DNA of 64,000 nt from an uncultured Actinomycetes bacterium (GTDB taxonomy: Bacteria; Actinomycetota; Coriobacteriia; Coriobacteriales; Atopobiaceae). Positions 1 through 8,024 of the stretch are shown here, piece by piece (the first letter of the stretch is position 1; every line of letters starts with the position of its first letter). A model generated the notes under the pieces. The model searched no databases. It was not told where the DNA came from and was given only the letters and a program-made list of their open reading frames with translations. Both the position numbers and the translations under genes were made by a program. The DNA is taken from assembly GCA_900315165.1 (NCBI GenBank), contig OMXZ01000016.1, positions 1 through 64,000 of the forward strand, given 5' to 3'.

Positions 1-773
1 GGCATCCACATCCGTCCGCACGACATAGCGGGCGGGCCCGCCGCCCAGGTCCAGGCCGCGCCGCTGGCCGACCGTATAGAGGAAGGCCCCGTCATGGCGC
101 CCCAGCACGCGGCCCGTCTCGAGTTCGACGATGTCGCCGGGGCGGCGGTCGAGCTCGTCCAGCAGGAAGGTGCGGATGCCGACGGGGCCGATAAAGCAGA
201 TGCCGTCGGAGTCGGGCTTGTTCTCGACGCCCAGGACCCGGTCGGCGCAGGCGGTACGCACGTCCGCCTTGGTCGCGTAATCGCCGATCGGGAAGAGCGT
301 GCGCGCAAAGGCCGCCTCGGGCACGCGCCAGAGGAAGTAGGTCTGGTCTTTGTGCTCGTCAGCCGCGCGGTGGAGCTCGCAGGAGCCGTCGGCGCCGCGG
401 CGCGTCCGCGCGTAGTGGCCGGTCGCAATCAGGTCGGCACCCTCGGCAAAGGCACGCTCGGCAAAGCTGCCGAACTTCACAGTCTGGCGGGGTTGGGCGT
501 GTAGCCGCGCCGATAGCTGTCGACCAGATAGTCGACCACCGTGCGCTTGTACTCCTCCTCGAAATCCCAGACCTCGAGGTCGCAGCCCAGCGTGACGGCG
601 ATGCGCTCGGCATCGGCCAGCTCCTCGGCCCAGGGACAGCGGAAGCCCGGCAGGTCTCGCGACCAATTGCGCATGTAGACGGCCGTGACGTCGTAGCCCT
701 GCTCGATCAAGAGGGCGCACGCGAGCGCCGAGTCGACGCCGCCGGACAGCCCCACAAACACGCGCTCACTCAT
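1..773 (-). pseudogene. mnmA: tRNA-specific 2-thiouridylase MnmA, 3' end outside window, internal deletion
   Basis: MnmA uses ATP and a relayed persulfide to make 2-thiouridine at position 34 of Lys, Glu and Gln tRNAs. The start is ATG at 773, with AAGGAGG six bases upstream; the N-terminus carries the PP-loop SGGVDS. The frame is intact to TPNP and then runs into a stop near 477. The correct sequence resumes in another frame at QTVKFGSFAERA and continues cleanly to the window edge (IATGHYAR, DSDGICFIG, VGQRRGLDLGG). Compared with the family motif NPDxxCNxxVKFG, about 13 bases are missing. This removes the catalytic cysteine and shifts the frame. The gene overlaps the end of the cysteine desulfurase gene by 8 bases, and that enzyme would supply its sulfur. 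It is either a dead gene or an assembly error. Confidence 0.85.
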
Positions 774-1988
774 GGGCGGCCTCCTTGGTAGCAGACGGGG
801 CACCCGGTCGGGAGACGTCGCTCGAAGCGGCCGAGCTTCCCTTACCCTCCAGCGAGATGCCAAGACGAACGCACTCTCCGCGCACAACCTCGATGATCTG
901 ATCGGCTGCGTAAGCGACATCCTCGCTGGTCGTCGGCGTGCCGAGGGTCAAGCGGAGGCTGCCCTGCGCGACTTCGTGCGGCGCGCCGACCGCGGCAAGC
1001 ACATGGCTCTCGGTCATACGGCTCGCGGCGCAAGCGCTGCCCGTCCCCACGTAGACGCCACGTCGCTCGAGCCCGATCACGAGCCGCCGCGCATCGAGAC
1101 CGGGAAAGGAGATGTGCAACAGGCCGGGCAAGCGGCGCTTGGGGTTGCGCGGGCCCGACACGACCGCACCCGGGAAGGCCTGTGTCAGACGGCGCGCAAG
1201 GTCATCCCGCAGGGCGCGCAGATGCCGAGAGCTCTCGGCGCGTCGCGCATCCGCCAGCTCGAGCGCCCGGGCAAAGCCGACCGCGCCGGCCACGTTCTCG
1301 GTCCCGGAGCGGACGCCGGACTCCTGCCCGCCGCCCAGCACGAGCGGGCGCAGGCGGACCTCGTCCGACGCCCAGAGGAGCCCGACCTGCTTGGGGCCGT
1401 AGATCTTGGCCGCCGAAAGGGTCATCAGGTCGCAGCCGAGCGAGGAGACGTTCACGGAAAGAGCGCCGGCCGCTTGCGAGGCATCCGTGTGCAGGTAAAT
1501 GGGCCGCCGCTCTCCCGTCTCCAGGCGGCGGGCACGCTCGGCCCTCACGACCTCCGCGATCTCGCGGATAGGCTGGATGGTCCCGATCTCGCCATTGGCC
1601 AGCTCGACCGACACGAGCTCGGTCTCGGGGCGGATGGCCTGCCCGACGGCCTCGGGATCCACGCGGCCGTCAGAGGCCACCGGGATGACCGTACAGGTCC
1701 GAGCCTGAGCGCAGGCGAGCACGCTGTCATGCTCGATCGCGTCCGTGACCACATGGACGTCCTCCCCGGCCACCGTCGCGAAGGCGAGGTTGTTGGCCTC
1801 CGTGGCGCCGGCGGTCAGGACGACGCAATCCGGCCGCGCCCCAATCAGGCGGGCAAGCGTCGCGCGAGCGTCCTCGATGGCCGCGCGGGCGCTGAGTCGG
1901 ACAGGTAGGGCTCCATGGCCCGCACGACCTCGGGATCCATCGGCGTAGCCGCGGCGTAGTCCAGATATACCTCGCGTGTGTCGCCCAC
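766..1988 (-). pseudogene. NifS/IscS-type cysteine desulfurase with internal out-of-frame deletion
   Basis: This PLP enzyme takes sulfur from cysteine as a persulfide, here probably for MnmA next door. The most likely start is GTG at 1988 after GAGGGGG, giving VSVGDTREVYLDYAAATPMDPE, the classic N-terminus. After YLSDS the frame is lost and resumes as SARAAIEDARATLARLIG in another frame. The family block with FGNPSS-H-G-R is absent, so about 37 bases appear to be missing. Downstream all landmarks are present: TEANN, EHDS, HTDASQAAG, the PLP lysine in LSAAKIYGPK, and the active-site cysteine in GTGSACAA. An ATG at 1773 could give only a headless protein. Its neighbour mnmA has a similar lesion. 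Confidence 0.82.
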
Positions 1989-2056
1989 GCTGACCCCCTC
2001 ACGTCTCGTCGCCCGTCCATACCCGCAACCGCAGCTTCAGATGATACGGGAATGCC

Positions 2057-2083
2057 ACAAAAAAGGCGCCCCGGAGGGCGCCG
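2057..2083 (-). terminator. Rho-independent terminator after tRNA-Cys
   Basis: Read on the minus strand, a GGCGCC stem pairs with GGCGCC around a 6-base loop and is followed by a run of six or more T. It lies just downstream of the tRNA-Cys gene. Confidence 0.8.
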
Positions 2084-2090
2084 AATGCGC

Positions 2091-2164
2091 TGGAGGCGAA
2101 GTCCGGATTCGAACCGGAGATCAGGGCTTTGCAGGCCCCTGCCTTACCACTTGGCTACTTCGCC
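2091..2164 (-). tRNA. tRNA-Cys (GCA)
   Basis: A 74-base cloverleaf with encoded CCA end. The acceptor GGCGAAG pairs with CTTCGCC, the T loop is GGTTCGAATCC, and the anticodon loop CTGCAAA gives GCA. It lies downstream of tRNA-Gly, with a hairpin between them. Confidence 0.96.
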
Positions 2165-2209
2165 GAGCCGGGAGCTTTCACTCCGTCGGGACTTCCGTCC
2201 CTTGTTATG

Positions 2210-2234
2210 AAAAAGGCCGAACTCGCATCCGGCC
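2210..2234 (-). terminator. hairpin plus T-run between tRNA-Gly and tRNA-Cys
   Basis: On the minus strand GGCCG pairs with CGGCC around a 10-base loop, followed by TTTTT. It is weaker than the terminator after tRNA-Cys. It could be a partial terminator or a processing hairpin between the two tRNAs. Confidence 0.5.
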
Positions 2235-2244
2235 GGGAATTACA

Positions 2245-2320
2245 TGGAGCGGGCTACGGGGATCGAACCCGCGACCTCAACCTTGGCAAGGTTGCGCGCT
2301 ACCAACTGCGCTAAGCCCGC
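2245..2320 (-). tRNA. tRNA-Gly (GCC)
   Basis: A 76-base cloverleaf with encoded CCA. The acceptor GCGGGCT pairs with AGCCCGC, and the anticodon stem CAACC/GGTTG holds the loop TTGCCAA with anticodon GCC. Confidence 0.96.
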
Positions 2321-2332
2321 GTCGCAGGAGAT

Positions 2333-2361
2333 AATATACGGGAGTTGTCCGACCGATGCAA
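2333..2361 (-). promoter_or_regulatory. sigma-70-type promoter of the tRNA-Gly/Cys unit
   Basis: On the minus strand TTGCAT (2361-2356) and TATATT (2338-2333) are separated by exactly 17 bases and lie about 12 bases upstream of the tRNA-Gly 5' end. The promoter before tRNA-His at 25 kb has the same TTGCAT hexamer. Confidence 0.7.
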
Positions 2362-2442
2362 GCGTGAATTTGAAAATTACTTCGTTTTCTTTTCGCGCCC
2401 CCGCACCCCGCCAACATCATGCAAGGTAGACGGGCTGAAAAA

Positions 2443-3219
2443 TCAGAGCGAGGGCTCCGCGGTCGCATCATCCTCGCGACGGGCGAGCTTCACAATCCGC
2501 ACAACCGTGCCCGAGCCGCTGTTCTTGGGCGAGATGGTGACGGAGTCCGCCAGCAGGCGCATGAGCTTGATGCCGCGGCCGCGCTCGTTCCAAGGACCGT
2601 CGGGCAGGTCTTGGCCGTCGGGCAGGTCCTCGCCTGGCGCCGGCATGCCGCAGCCGCAGTCGCTCACCTCCACCACCACGCGATCGGGATAGCCCGCCAC
2701 CGTCGTCAGGACGCAGGTGCCGTCGGTATGGTCCACCGCGTTGCCCAGGGCCTCGCCCACTGCCAGCTTGGCGTCGAACCGCTCGTCATCCGAGAAATCG
2801 AGCCGCTCGAGCAACGTCTCCACCTTGGCGCGCGCATCGCCCATATCAGCCGGGTCGATCCGGATCACATGGCGCCAGAGCGGCTGCGCGCCCGGGTCGA
2901 GCTCGGGGACGTCGACCTCCCCCACGTTCGCGGAGACCGGCGCGAAATCCACCACGCGCGCGAGCGCCAGCGCCCGCATGACCGGCGGCGTCACATTGAC
3001 GAGCGAGAGCAGCCCGCCCGCCGACCGCATCTTCCTGATCTCGCGGAAGATCAGTCCCATGCCCGCGGAATCGACAAACCCCACGGCGGCCATGTTAAGC
3101 ACGATGCGCCGGCAGCCGCCGTCGATCAGCTGGTCGATGGAGGCGCGCAGCGTCGCGACGGCCGTCACGTCGAGGTCGCCGTCCACCGGCAGCAGCGCTA
3201 TGTTGGCATTCGTCCCCAT
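2443..3219 (-). CDS. fused anti-sigma antagonist (STAS) and anti-sigma kinase (HATPase)
   Basis: A 258-residue protein joining two parts that are normally separate partners. Residues 1-95 form an STAS domain of the SpoIIAA/RsbV type, with the phosphorylatable serine in FVDSAGMG (Ser51). Residues 125-250 form a GHKL ATPase of the SpoIIAB/RsbW type: N-box EALGNAVDH, G1 box D-C-G-C-G, G2 box RGRGIKLM. In known systems the kinase phosphorylates the antagonist serine and either the antagonist or a sigma factor is held; here both are in one chain. No sigma factor or PP2C phosphatase gene is adjacent. ATG at 3219 is chosen because the STAS fold begins there, but the ribosome site is weak and an extension to 3303 is open. 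It is divergent from the VWA gene. Confidence 0.82.
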   Translation of the reverse strand: MGTNANIALLPVDGDLDVTAVATLRASIDQLIDGGCRRIVLNMAAVGFVDSAGMGLIFREIRKMRSAGGLLSLVNVTPPVMRALALARVVDFAPVSANVGEVDVPELDPGAQPLWRHVIRIDPADMGDARAKVETLLERLDFSDDERFDAKLAVGEALGNAVDHTDGTCVLTTVAGYPDRVVVEVSDCGCGMPAPGEDLPDGQDLPDGPWNERGRGIKLMRLLADSVTISPKNSGSGTVVRIVKLARREDDATAEPSL

Positions 3220-3378
3220 GTGGGGAATTATCCCCAGCTTGACCGATTCATTACACGCGACCGCCCGCCACAGGCGCCCATCCGCCGGGGCGACCCTCTG
3301 CATCCGCAGGCGGCATCTGCATCATGGTGTCCGCCTCCGTCGCTAAGATGGGAATGGGAAGGAGGCGCGGGAGCGGAC

Positions 3379-4752
3379 ATGGCAGACACGCGGACCGACA
3401 ACCTGGAACAGCTGGCGCGCGAGCTCGTCGAGCTGGCACGCGGCGTCACCATCGCGGCGGCGCCCTTCCTCGCTGCCTCGACGGGCATACTGACCCCGCG
3501 CGCCGAGACGCTCCCGACCCCGTTCGCGACCGACGGCGGCTCACTTTATATAGACCCACGCCTGCTGCTCGGCGACTTCGCCCGCACCCGCGAGATCCCG
3601 TCGCATGCCTACGCGCACACCCTCGCCCACTGCATCCTGCTGCACCCCTTCGTGGGCGAGGCGATCGACCGCGCCGCCTGGGACCTCGCCGCCGATATCG
3701 TGGCCGACTCGCTTGCCGACGAGCTTCTGGCCAAGACAGGCGCTCCCCTTGCGGGCGACGCTGCCGAGCGCGACCAGATCGTTCGCGGGCTTGCCTCGGA
3801 GCTGGGCGACCGCCTGACCACGGAGCGCCTCTACCATCTGCTTCGTCGTGGCGCGCATACCGACGATCGCGGGGCGTGGGCTGTCCTTTTCCATCAGGAC
3901 GACCACGCACGCTGGTACCCCGCCCCCGAGGAGGACCGACCCAAGCAGAGGGCAGCAGGCCAGGAGGCGCCGCAGACCGACATGGAGCAGACCTGGCGCC
4001 ACACGGCACAGTCGCTGCGCGTGGACCTCGAGACCCTCTCGCGCAAGAGCGGCACCCTTCTCGCCTCGCTTCTGCGCGAGCTTTCCGTCGGCGCCCACGA
4101 GCAGGAGATGGACTACCGGGCCTTCCTGCGCCAGTTCGCGGTGGACGACGAGAGCATCCACCTGTCCGACGACGAGTTCGACTACGTCTTCTATACCTAT
4201 GGCCTCGAGCTCTACGGCGACATGCCCCTGATCGAGCCGCTCGAGTACCGCCAGGAGCGCCGCGTACGCGACTTCGCGATTGTGATCGACACCTCGAGCT
4301 CCGTCACCGAGAAGGTCGTGCAGGACTTCATCGACGCCACCTACGACGTGCTCACAAGCGAGGGCGGCTTCTTCGAGCGCACCTGCATCCACATCGTGCA
4401 GGCCGACCGTCGTGTGACGAGCGACACGCGCATCACGAGCGTCGCCGATCTCGACCGCTGGCGGCGGGGCATCCGCCTCTTCGGCGGCGGGGGCACGGAC
4501 TTCCGCCCCGCGATCGACTACGTGCGCCGCCTGCAGGCCGAGGGCGAGTTCAGCGACCTGCGCGGGCTTGTGTACTTCACGGACGGCTGGGGGATCTATC
4601 CCTCCCAGATGCCGCCCTTCAAGTCCGCCTTCGTCTTCTACGACGAGGACCACCGGCCCGAGATCGTCCCCAGCTGGGCCCAGCAGCTCGTCCTGCACCC
4701 GGGCCAGTTCGAGACGATGTCGGTCTATGGCCGGGCGGGTGGTCACCACTAA
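3379..4752 (+). CDS. VWA-like protein with putative metallopeptidase domain (DUF2201/COG3864 type)
   Basis: A 457-residue cytoplasmic protein with no signal peptide or membrane segment. The N-terminal half has HTLAH followed by another histidine (from about residue 80), resembling the metal site of the peptidase-like domain of this family. The C-terminal third is a von Willebrand A domain with a full MIDAS: DTSSS near residue 304, the threonine of GGTDFRP, and the aspartate of YFTDGWG. Such proteins pair with MoxR-type AAA ATPases in chaperone or cofactor-insertion systems, and one follows 57 bases downstream. GGGAG just upstream fixes the start; longer in-frame starts run back into the divergent gene. 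The substrate is unknown. Confidence 0.85.
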   Translation: MADTRTDNLEQLARELVELARGVTIAAAPFLAASTGILTPRAETLPTPFATDGGSLYIDPRLLLGDFARTREIPSHAYAHTLAHCILLHPFVGEAIDRAAWDLAADIVADSLADELLAKTGAPLAGDAAERDQIVRGLASELGDRLTTERLYHLLRRGAHTDDRGAWAVLFHQDDHARWYPAPEEDRPKQRAAGQEAPQTDMEQTWRHTAQSLRVDLETLSRKSGTLLASLLRELSVGAHEQEMDYRAFLRQFAVDDESIHLSDDEFDYVFYTYGLELYGDMPLIEPLEYRQERRVRDFAIVIDTSSSVTEKVVQDFIDATYDVLTSEGGFFERTCIHIVQADRRVTSDTRITSVADLDRWRRGIRLFGGGGTDFRPAIDYVRRLQAEGEFSDLRGLVYFTDGWGIYPSQMPPFKSAFVFYDEDHRPEIVPSWAQQLVLHPGQFETMSVYGRAGGHH

Positions 4753-4809
4753 TCTCGAACCCACGGCCATCGCAGGACCCACAACCATCGCAACCCAAAG
4801 GAGGACCGC

Positions 4810-6390
4810 ATGAACATCAAAGAGGCAACCGACCAGATCGAGGGTGCCGTCCGCGCCTACCTGTCCCACGACGAGCACGGCATCTACCGCATCCCCAGCC
4901 GCATGCAGCGTCCCATCATCATGATGGGGCCTCCGGGCGTGGGCAAGACGGCCATCGCCGCCCAAATCGCCGACGAGCTCGGCATCAATTTCGTGAGCTA
5001 CTCGATCACGCACCACACGCGCCAGAGCGCCCTGGGACTGCCCTACATCGCGACGGCCGAGTTCGGCGGGCGTGAGTACCGCGTCTCACGCTACACGATG
5101 AGCGAGATCATCGCCGCCGTCTGGGACGCGATCGAGGCGACCGGCGTGTCCGAGGGCATCCTCTTCCTCGACGAGGTCAACTGCGCCAGCGAGACTCTCA
5201 TGCCCTCCATGCTGCAGTTCCTCCAGTACAAGACCTTCGGCCAGCACCGCCTGCCCGAGGGCTGGGCCATCGTGTGCGCCGGCAACCCGCCCGAGTACAA
5301 CCGCGCCGCCCGCGAGTTCGACCCGGCCATGATGGACCGCCTCAAGCGCATCGACGTGGAGCCCGACCTCGACGTCTGGCAGGACTACGCCGCGGCGCAC
5401 GGCGTCCATCCCGCCATCACCACCTACCTGGCCAACAAGCCGCAGAACTTCTTCCGCGTGCGCGCGTCGGGCTCGGGCGCCCGCATCGTCACGGCCCGCG
5501 GCTGGGAGGACCTCTCGCGCATGATCTTAGCCTACGAGCGCGAGGGCCTGCCCGTCGACGGCGCGCTCGTCGCCCAGTACCTGCAGGACCGCGAGGTCGC
5601 CGAGGACTTCACCCTCTATTTCGAGCTCTTCGCCAAGTACCAGGACGACTACAAGGTCGCGGACATCCTCGCCGGCAAGACGGACGAGGCGGTCCTGGCC
5701 CGCGCGCAGGCGGCCGCGTTCGACGAGCGCGTCGCCGTCGTGAACCTGCTGCTTGCAGCCGTGACGAGCGAGGTCCATGCAGCCGATGCCGCCGAGAAGG
5801 CCCTCCGCGCGACCCGTGACGACCTCGTGGCGTGGAAGGGCGAGCTCGAGGGGGCCACGGTCTCCGCGGCCAACGCCGGTAACGGTGCCAGCACCTCCGA
5901 CGGCAGCGCCAGCGCCTCCGACGTCCCCGCCGACCCGCTCGCCAGCATCGACGCGCGCCTCGCCTCCGTGCGCAAGAAGGACGCTGACGCCCGCGCCCGC
6001 GGGGTCGCCAGCGAGGACCGTCAGCTTGCGGGCGTCATGCATGCCGACTTCCTCGGCCGCTGCCGCATGGCGGTCGCCCGCGTGGCGCAGGAGCATGCCG
6101 GGGCTGACCCCTACGAGGCAGCCAGGTCCGTCTTCAACGACCTCGTGCGCGAGACCGCGTCGTCGCAGACCGAGGCGGCCACGCGGCTCGACCGCGCGCT
6201 CGGCTTCCTCGACACCGCCTTCGGCGACGGCCAAGAGATGCTCGTCTTCACCTCGCGCGTAGCCACCGATCCCGTTGCGACGCACTTCATCGCAGCGCAT
6301 GGGCCCAAGAGCTTTGCCGCCCATGCCCGCGCGCTGATGTTCGACGAGCGTGGCCTCGACCTCCTCAAGCGTCTCGAGGCCCTCGGCTAA
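4810..6390 (+). CDS. MoxR-family AAA+ ATPase
   Basis: A 526-residue ATPase started by ATG behind AAAGGAGG. Walker A GPPGVGKT is at about residue 40 and Walker B ILFLDEVN at about 117. The sensor-1 asparagine of CAGNPPEYN and the arginine-rich PAMMDRLKRID follow. The N-terminal 300 residues are the AAA module. The C-terminal 200 are helical, with a Ser/Ala-rich low-complexity linker around 355-380. It is in an operon with the VWA protein and most likely remodels a client that the VWA partner presents. The client cannot be named from the sequence. Confidence 0.87.
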   Translation: MNIKEATDQIEGAVRAYLSHDEHGIYRIPSRMQRPIIMMGPPGVGKTAIAAQIADELGINFVSYSITHHTRQSALGLPYIATAEFGGREYRVSRYTMSEIIAAVWDAIEATGVSEGILFLDEVNCASETLMPSMLQFLQYKTFGQHRLPEGWAIVCAGNPPEYNRAAREFDPAMMDRLKRIDVEPDLDVWQDYAAAHGVHPAITTYLANKPQNFFRVRASGSGARIVTARGWEDLSRMILAYEREGLPVDGALVAQYLQDREVAEDFTLYFELFAKYQDDYKVADILAGKTDEAVLARAQAAAFDERVAVVNLLLAAVTSEVHAADAAEKALRATRDDLVAWKGELEGATVSAANAGNGASTSDGSASASDVPADPLASIDARLASVRKKDADARARGVASEDRQLAGVMHADFLGRCRMAVARVAQEHAGADPYEAARSVFNDLVRETASSQTEAATRLDRALGFLDTAFGDGQEMLVFTSRVATDPVATHFIAAHGPKSFAAHARALMFDERGLDLLKRLEALG

Positions 6391-6760
6391 CGACTCATCC
6401 CGTCATCGCCCGTCCGCCATTCCGCGCCCATCCCCTCGTCGTGTTTTCGTCGTCTGAACGCAACCGGAAGGGGTCTTATTCGAGATCACAAACACAACCG
6501 GAACAGTAAACTTGGATCTGCGACCTGCGGTTTTATCTCAAAATACCCGCTCCGGTTGTGTTCGCGCCAAGGCTGGCCAGCACAACCCGCTAGCCCTCAC
6601 GAAGTCGGCAGTGGGGCCACCAATCCACGCACCTGAAAATCCCACACCAACCAATCCCCGACCAATATCCTTCGCGCGGGACCATAATGAGAAGCGTCTA
6701 TGGCGGAATGCGAGATATCCATGGCGAAGATTCATTCGAAAGAACCTGAAGGGACGCCTG
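6391..6760 (+). other. 370-base intergenic region with spaced inverted CAACCGGA boxes
   Basis: No gene is visible. The octamer CAACCGGA occurs at 6462-6469 and 6495-6502, and inverted at 6551-6558. The last two extend to an 11-bp perfect inverted repeat (ACACAACCGGA at 6492-6502 and TCCGGTTGTGT at 6551-6561). This looks like an operator array for the RNase operon that starts at 6761, or the ends of a lost element. A possible -10 CATAAT lies near 6682. Confidence 0.45.
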
Positions 6761-7345
6761 ATGACAGACGATAAACGGCACTCCCGATGGGCGCGGTGCG
6801 CTCGTCAGGCCGTCTTTGTCGCGATGCTCCTGCTCTGTTGCCTAGTCACCGTGCCGGGATGCGGGTCTGGCACCAATGGGAGCGCCGCGTCGGGGAGCGA
6901 TGGCGAGGTTGCGGCAGAAAGCGTTTCGGCCTCGACGGAAACGAATGGCAAGGACGATGATGCCGAGGCATCGCCTGCTGTCGACCGCGAGACCGTCTAC
7001 TACGACGTCGAGCACGTCGTCCTCTACCTCGACGCCTATGGCGAGCTGCCGCCCAACTACCTCACCTCCGACGAGGCCCGCAACCTGGGCTGGGAGGGCG
7101 GACCCGTCGACCCCTACCGGAAGGACGGGGCCATCGGCGGCGATCATTTCGGCAACTACGAGGGCCTGCTGCCCGACGGCGACTACCATGAGTGCGACAT
7201 CGACACGCACGGCAGCCGCCGCGGCGCCAAACGTCTGGTATGGTCGACGGACGGGCATTATTACTACACCGAGGACCACTACGCGAGCTTCGTCGAGGTC
7301 ATCCCCGACGGCGACTCCGTGACGTACGGCGACACATTCGACTAA
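6761..7345 (+). CDS. lipid-anchored barnase-type ribonuclease
   Basis: A 194-residue predicted lipoprotein. A basic start and hydrophobic stretch end in VPG-Cys34, a lipobox; a Ser/Ala/Gly-rich linker reaches to about residue 75, then a barnase/guanyl-specific RNase domain (about 78-183). It aligns with barnase without gaps at a constant offset of 71. The catalytic residues are all kept: Glu73 is Glu144, Arg83 is Arg154, Arg87 is Arg158, His102 is His173. Landmark strings are LPPNYLTSDEARNLGW, IGGDHFGNYEG and TEDHYASF. The enzyme should therefore be active and sit outside the membrane as a lipoprotein, whereas barnase itself is released. GAAGGGA precedes the ATG. Its barstar follows 15 bases downstream. 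Confidence 0.88.
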   Translation: MTDDKRHSRWARCARQAVFVAMLLLCCLVTVPGCGSGTNGSAASGSDGEVAAESVSASTETNGKDDDAEASPAVDRETVYYDVEHVVLYLDAYGELPPNYLTSDEARNLGWEGGPVDPYRKDGAIGGDHFGNYEGLLPDGDYHECDIDTHGSRRGAKRLVWSTDGHYYYTEDHYASFVEVIPDGDSVTYGDTFD

Positions 7346-7360
7346 CAGAAGAGGTACCGC

Positions 7361-8023
7361 ATGAAGACTTACCTGCTCGACGGCAACGACATGACCACCA
7401 AGGAGGCGGCCCACGACGAGCTCGCAGCCAAGCTCGGCCTGCCCGCGGACTACGGCCGCAACCTCGACGCCCTGCACGACTGCCTGCGCGGCCTGCCCGC
7501 CGGCGACATCGTGCTGGAGCACGCCCCAGCGTTCGCCCAGCTCGGCGACTATGCCGACAAGGTGTTGGAGGTCTTCACCATCGCCACGCTCGAGCGCGAG
7601 GACCTCACCTTCCAGCTCCTCGACGGCGACACCCCCGTCACGCTCGACCTCGCGCTCCCCCTCGCTGACCTCGTCACGGCCCATCCCGAGCTTAAGGACC
7701 TTCTCGCCGAGATGGGCATTGAGGACGTACCGGCCGGCAAGACCCTGACCGAGATCGCGCGTGAGTTGGACGTCGACTCCTCCATCCTCGTCTTCTCGCT
7801 CGAGGCCTCAGGCTACGAGGTCGCGGGCTACACCCCCGAGGAGCGCGAGCCGGTCGACAGCGTCGTGCCCGACATCCTGAGCGGTCTTTTCGCTGACCGC
7901 GAGTACGACCCGCGCCCCGTCGACAACATGATCCACGAGGCCCGGATGGCAAACGAGAACCAGTCCATGTACGCCCGCATGGAGGAGGCCGTCCGCCGTG
8001 CCGAGCGCGAGGGGCGCCTCTAG
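7361..8023 (+). CDS. barstar-family RNase inhibitor with C-terminal DUF1858-like extension
   Basis: A 220-residue cytoplasmic protein with AAGAGG before the ATG. Residues 1-90 are barstar: GLPADYGRNLDALHDCL keeps the two aspartates that fill the barnase active site (Asp36 and Asp40, barstar Asp35 and Asp39), while barstar Tyr29 and Glu76 are changed. The usual family member ends near residue 90. Here the same frame continues with a helical segment (about 100-155; PLADLVTAHPELKDLLAEMG, then GKTL, EIA and LEASGYEV) that resembles the DUF1858 helical domain, and an acidic helical tail. Its job is to neutralise the RNase before export; the tail's role is unknown. It is nearly contiguous with trkA (1 base gap). 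Confidence 0.83.
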   Translation: MKTYLLDGNDMTTKEAAHDELAAKLGLPADYGRNLDALHDCLRGLPAGDIVLEHAPAFAQLGDYADKVLEVFTIATLEREDLTFQLLDGDTPVTLDLALPLADLVTAHPELKDLLAEMGIEDVPAGKTLTEIARELDVDSSILVFSLEASGYEVAGYTPEEREPVDSVVPDILSGLFADREYDPRPVDNMIHEARMANENQSMYARMEEAVRRAEREGRL

Positions 8024-8024
8024 A

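Noticed and set aside
13-500. A 136-residue plus-strand frame in the mnmA region
   Set aside because: It is antisense to mnmA codons that match the family well.
766-1773. A shorter intact cysteine desulfurase from ATG 1773
   Set aside because: It would lack the N-terminal strand and the PLP-pocket residues; the missing part is present upstream in another frame, so the gene is broken.
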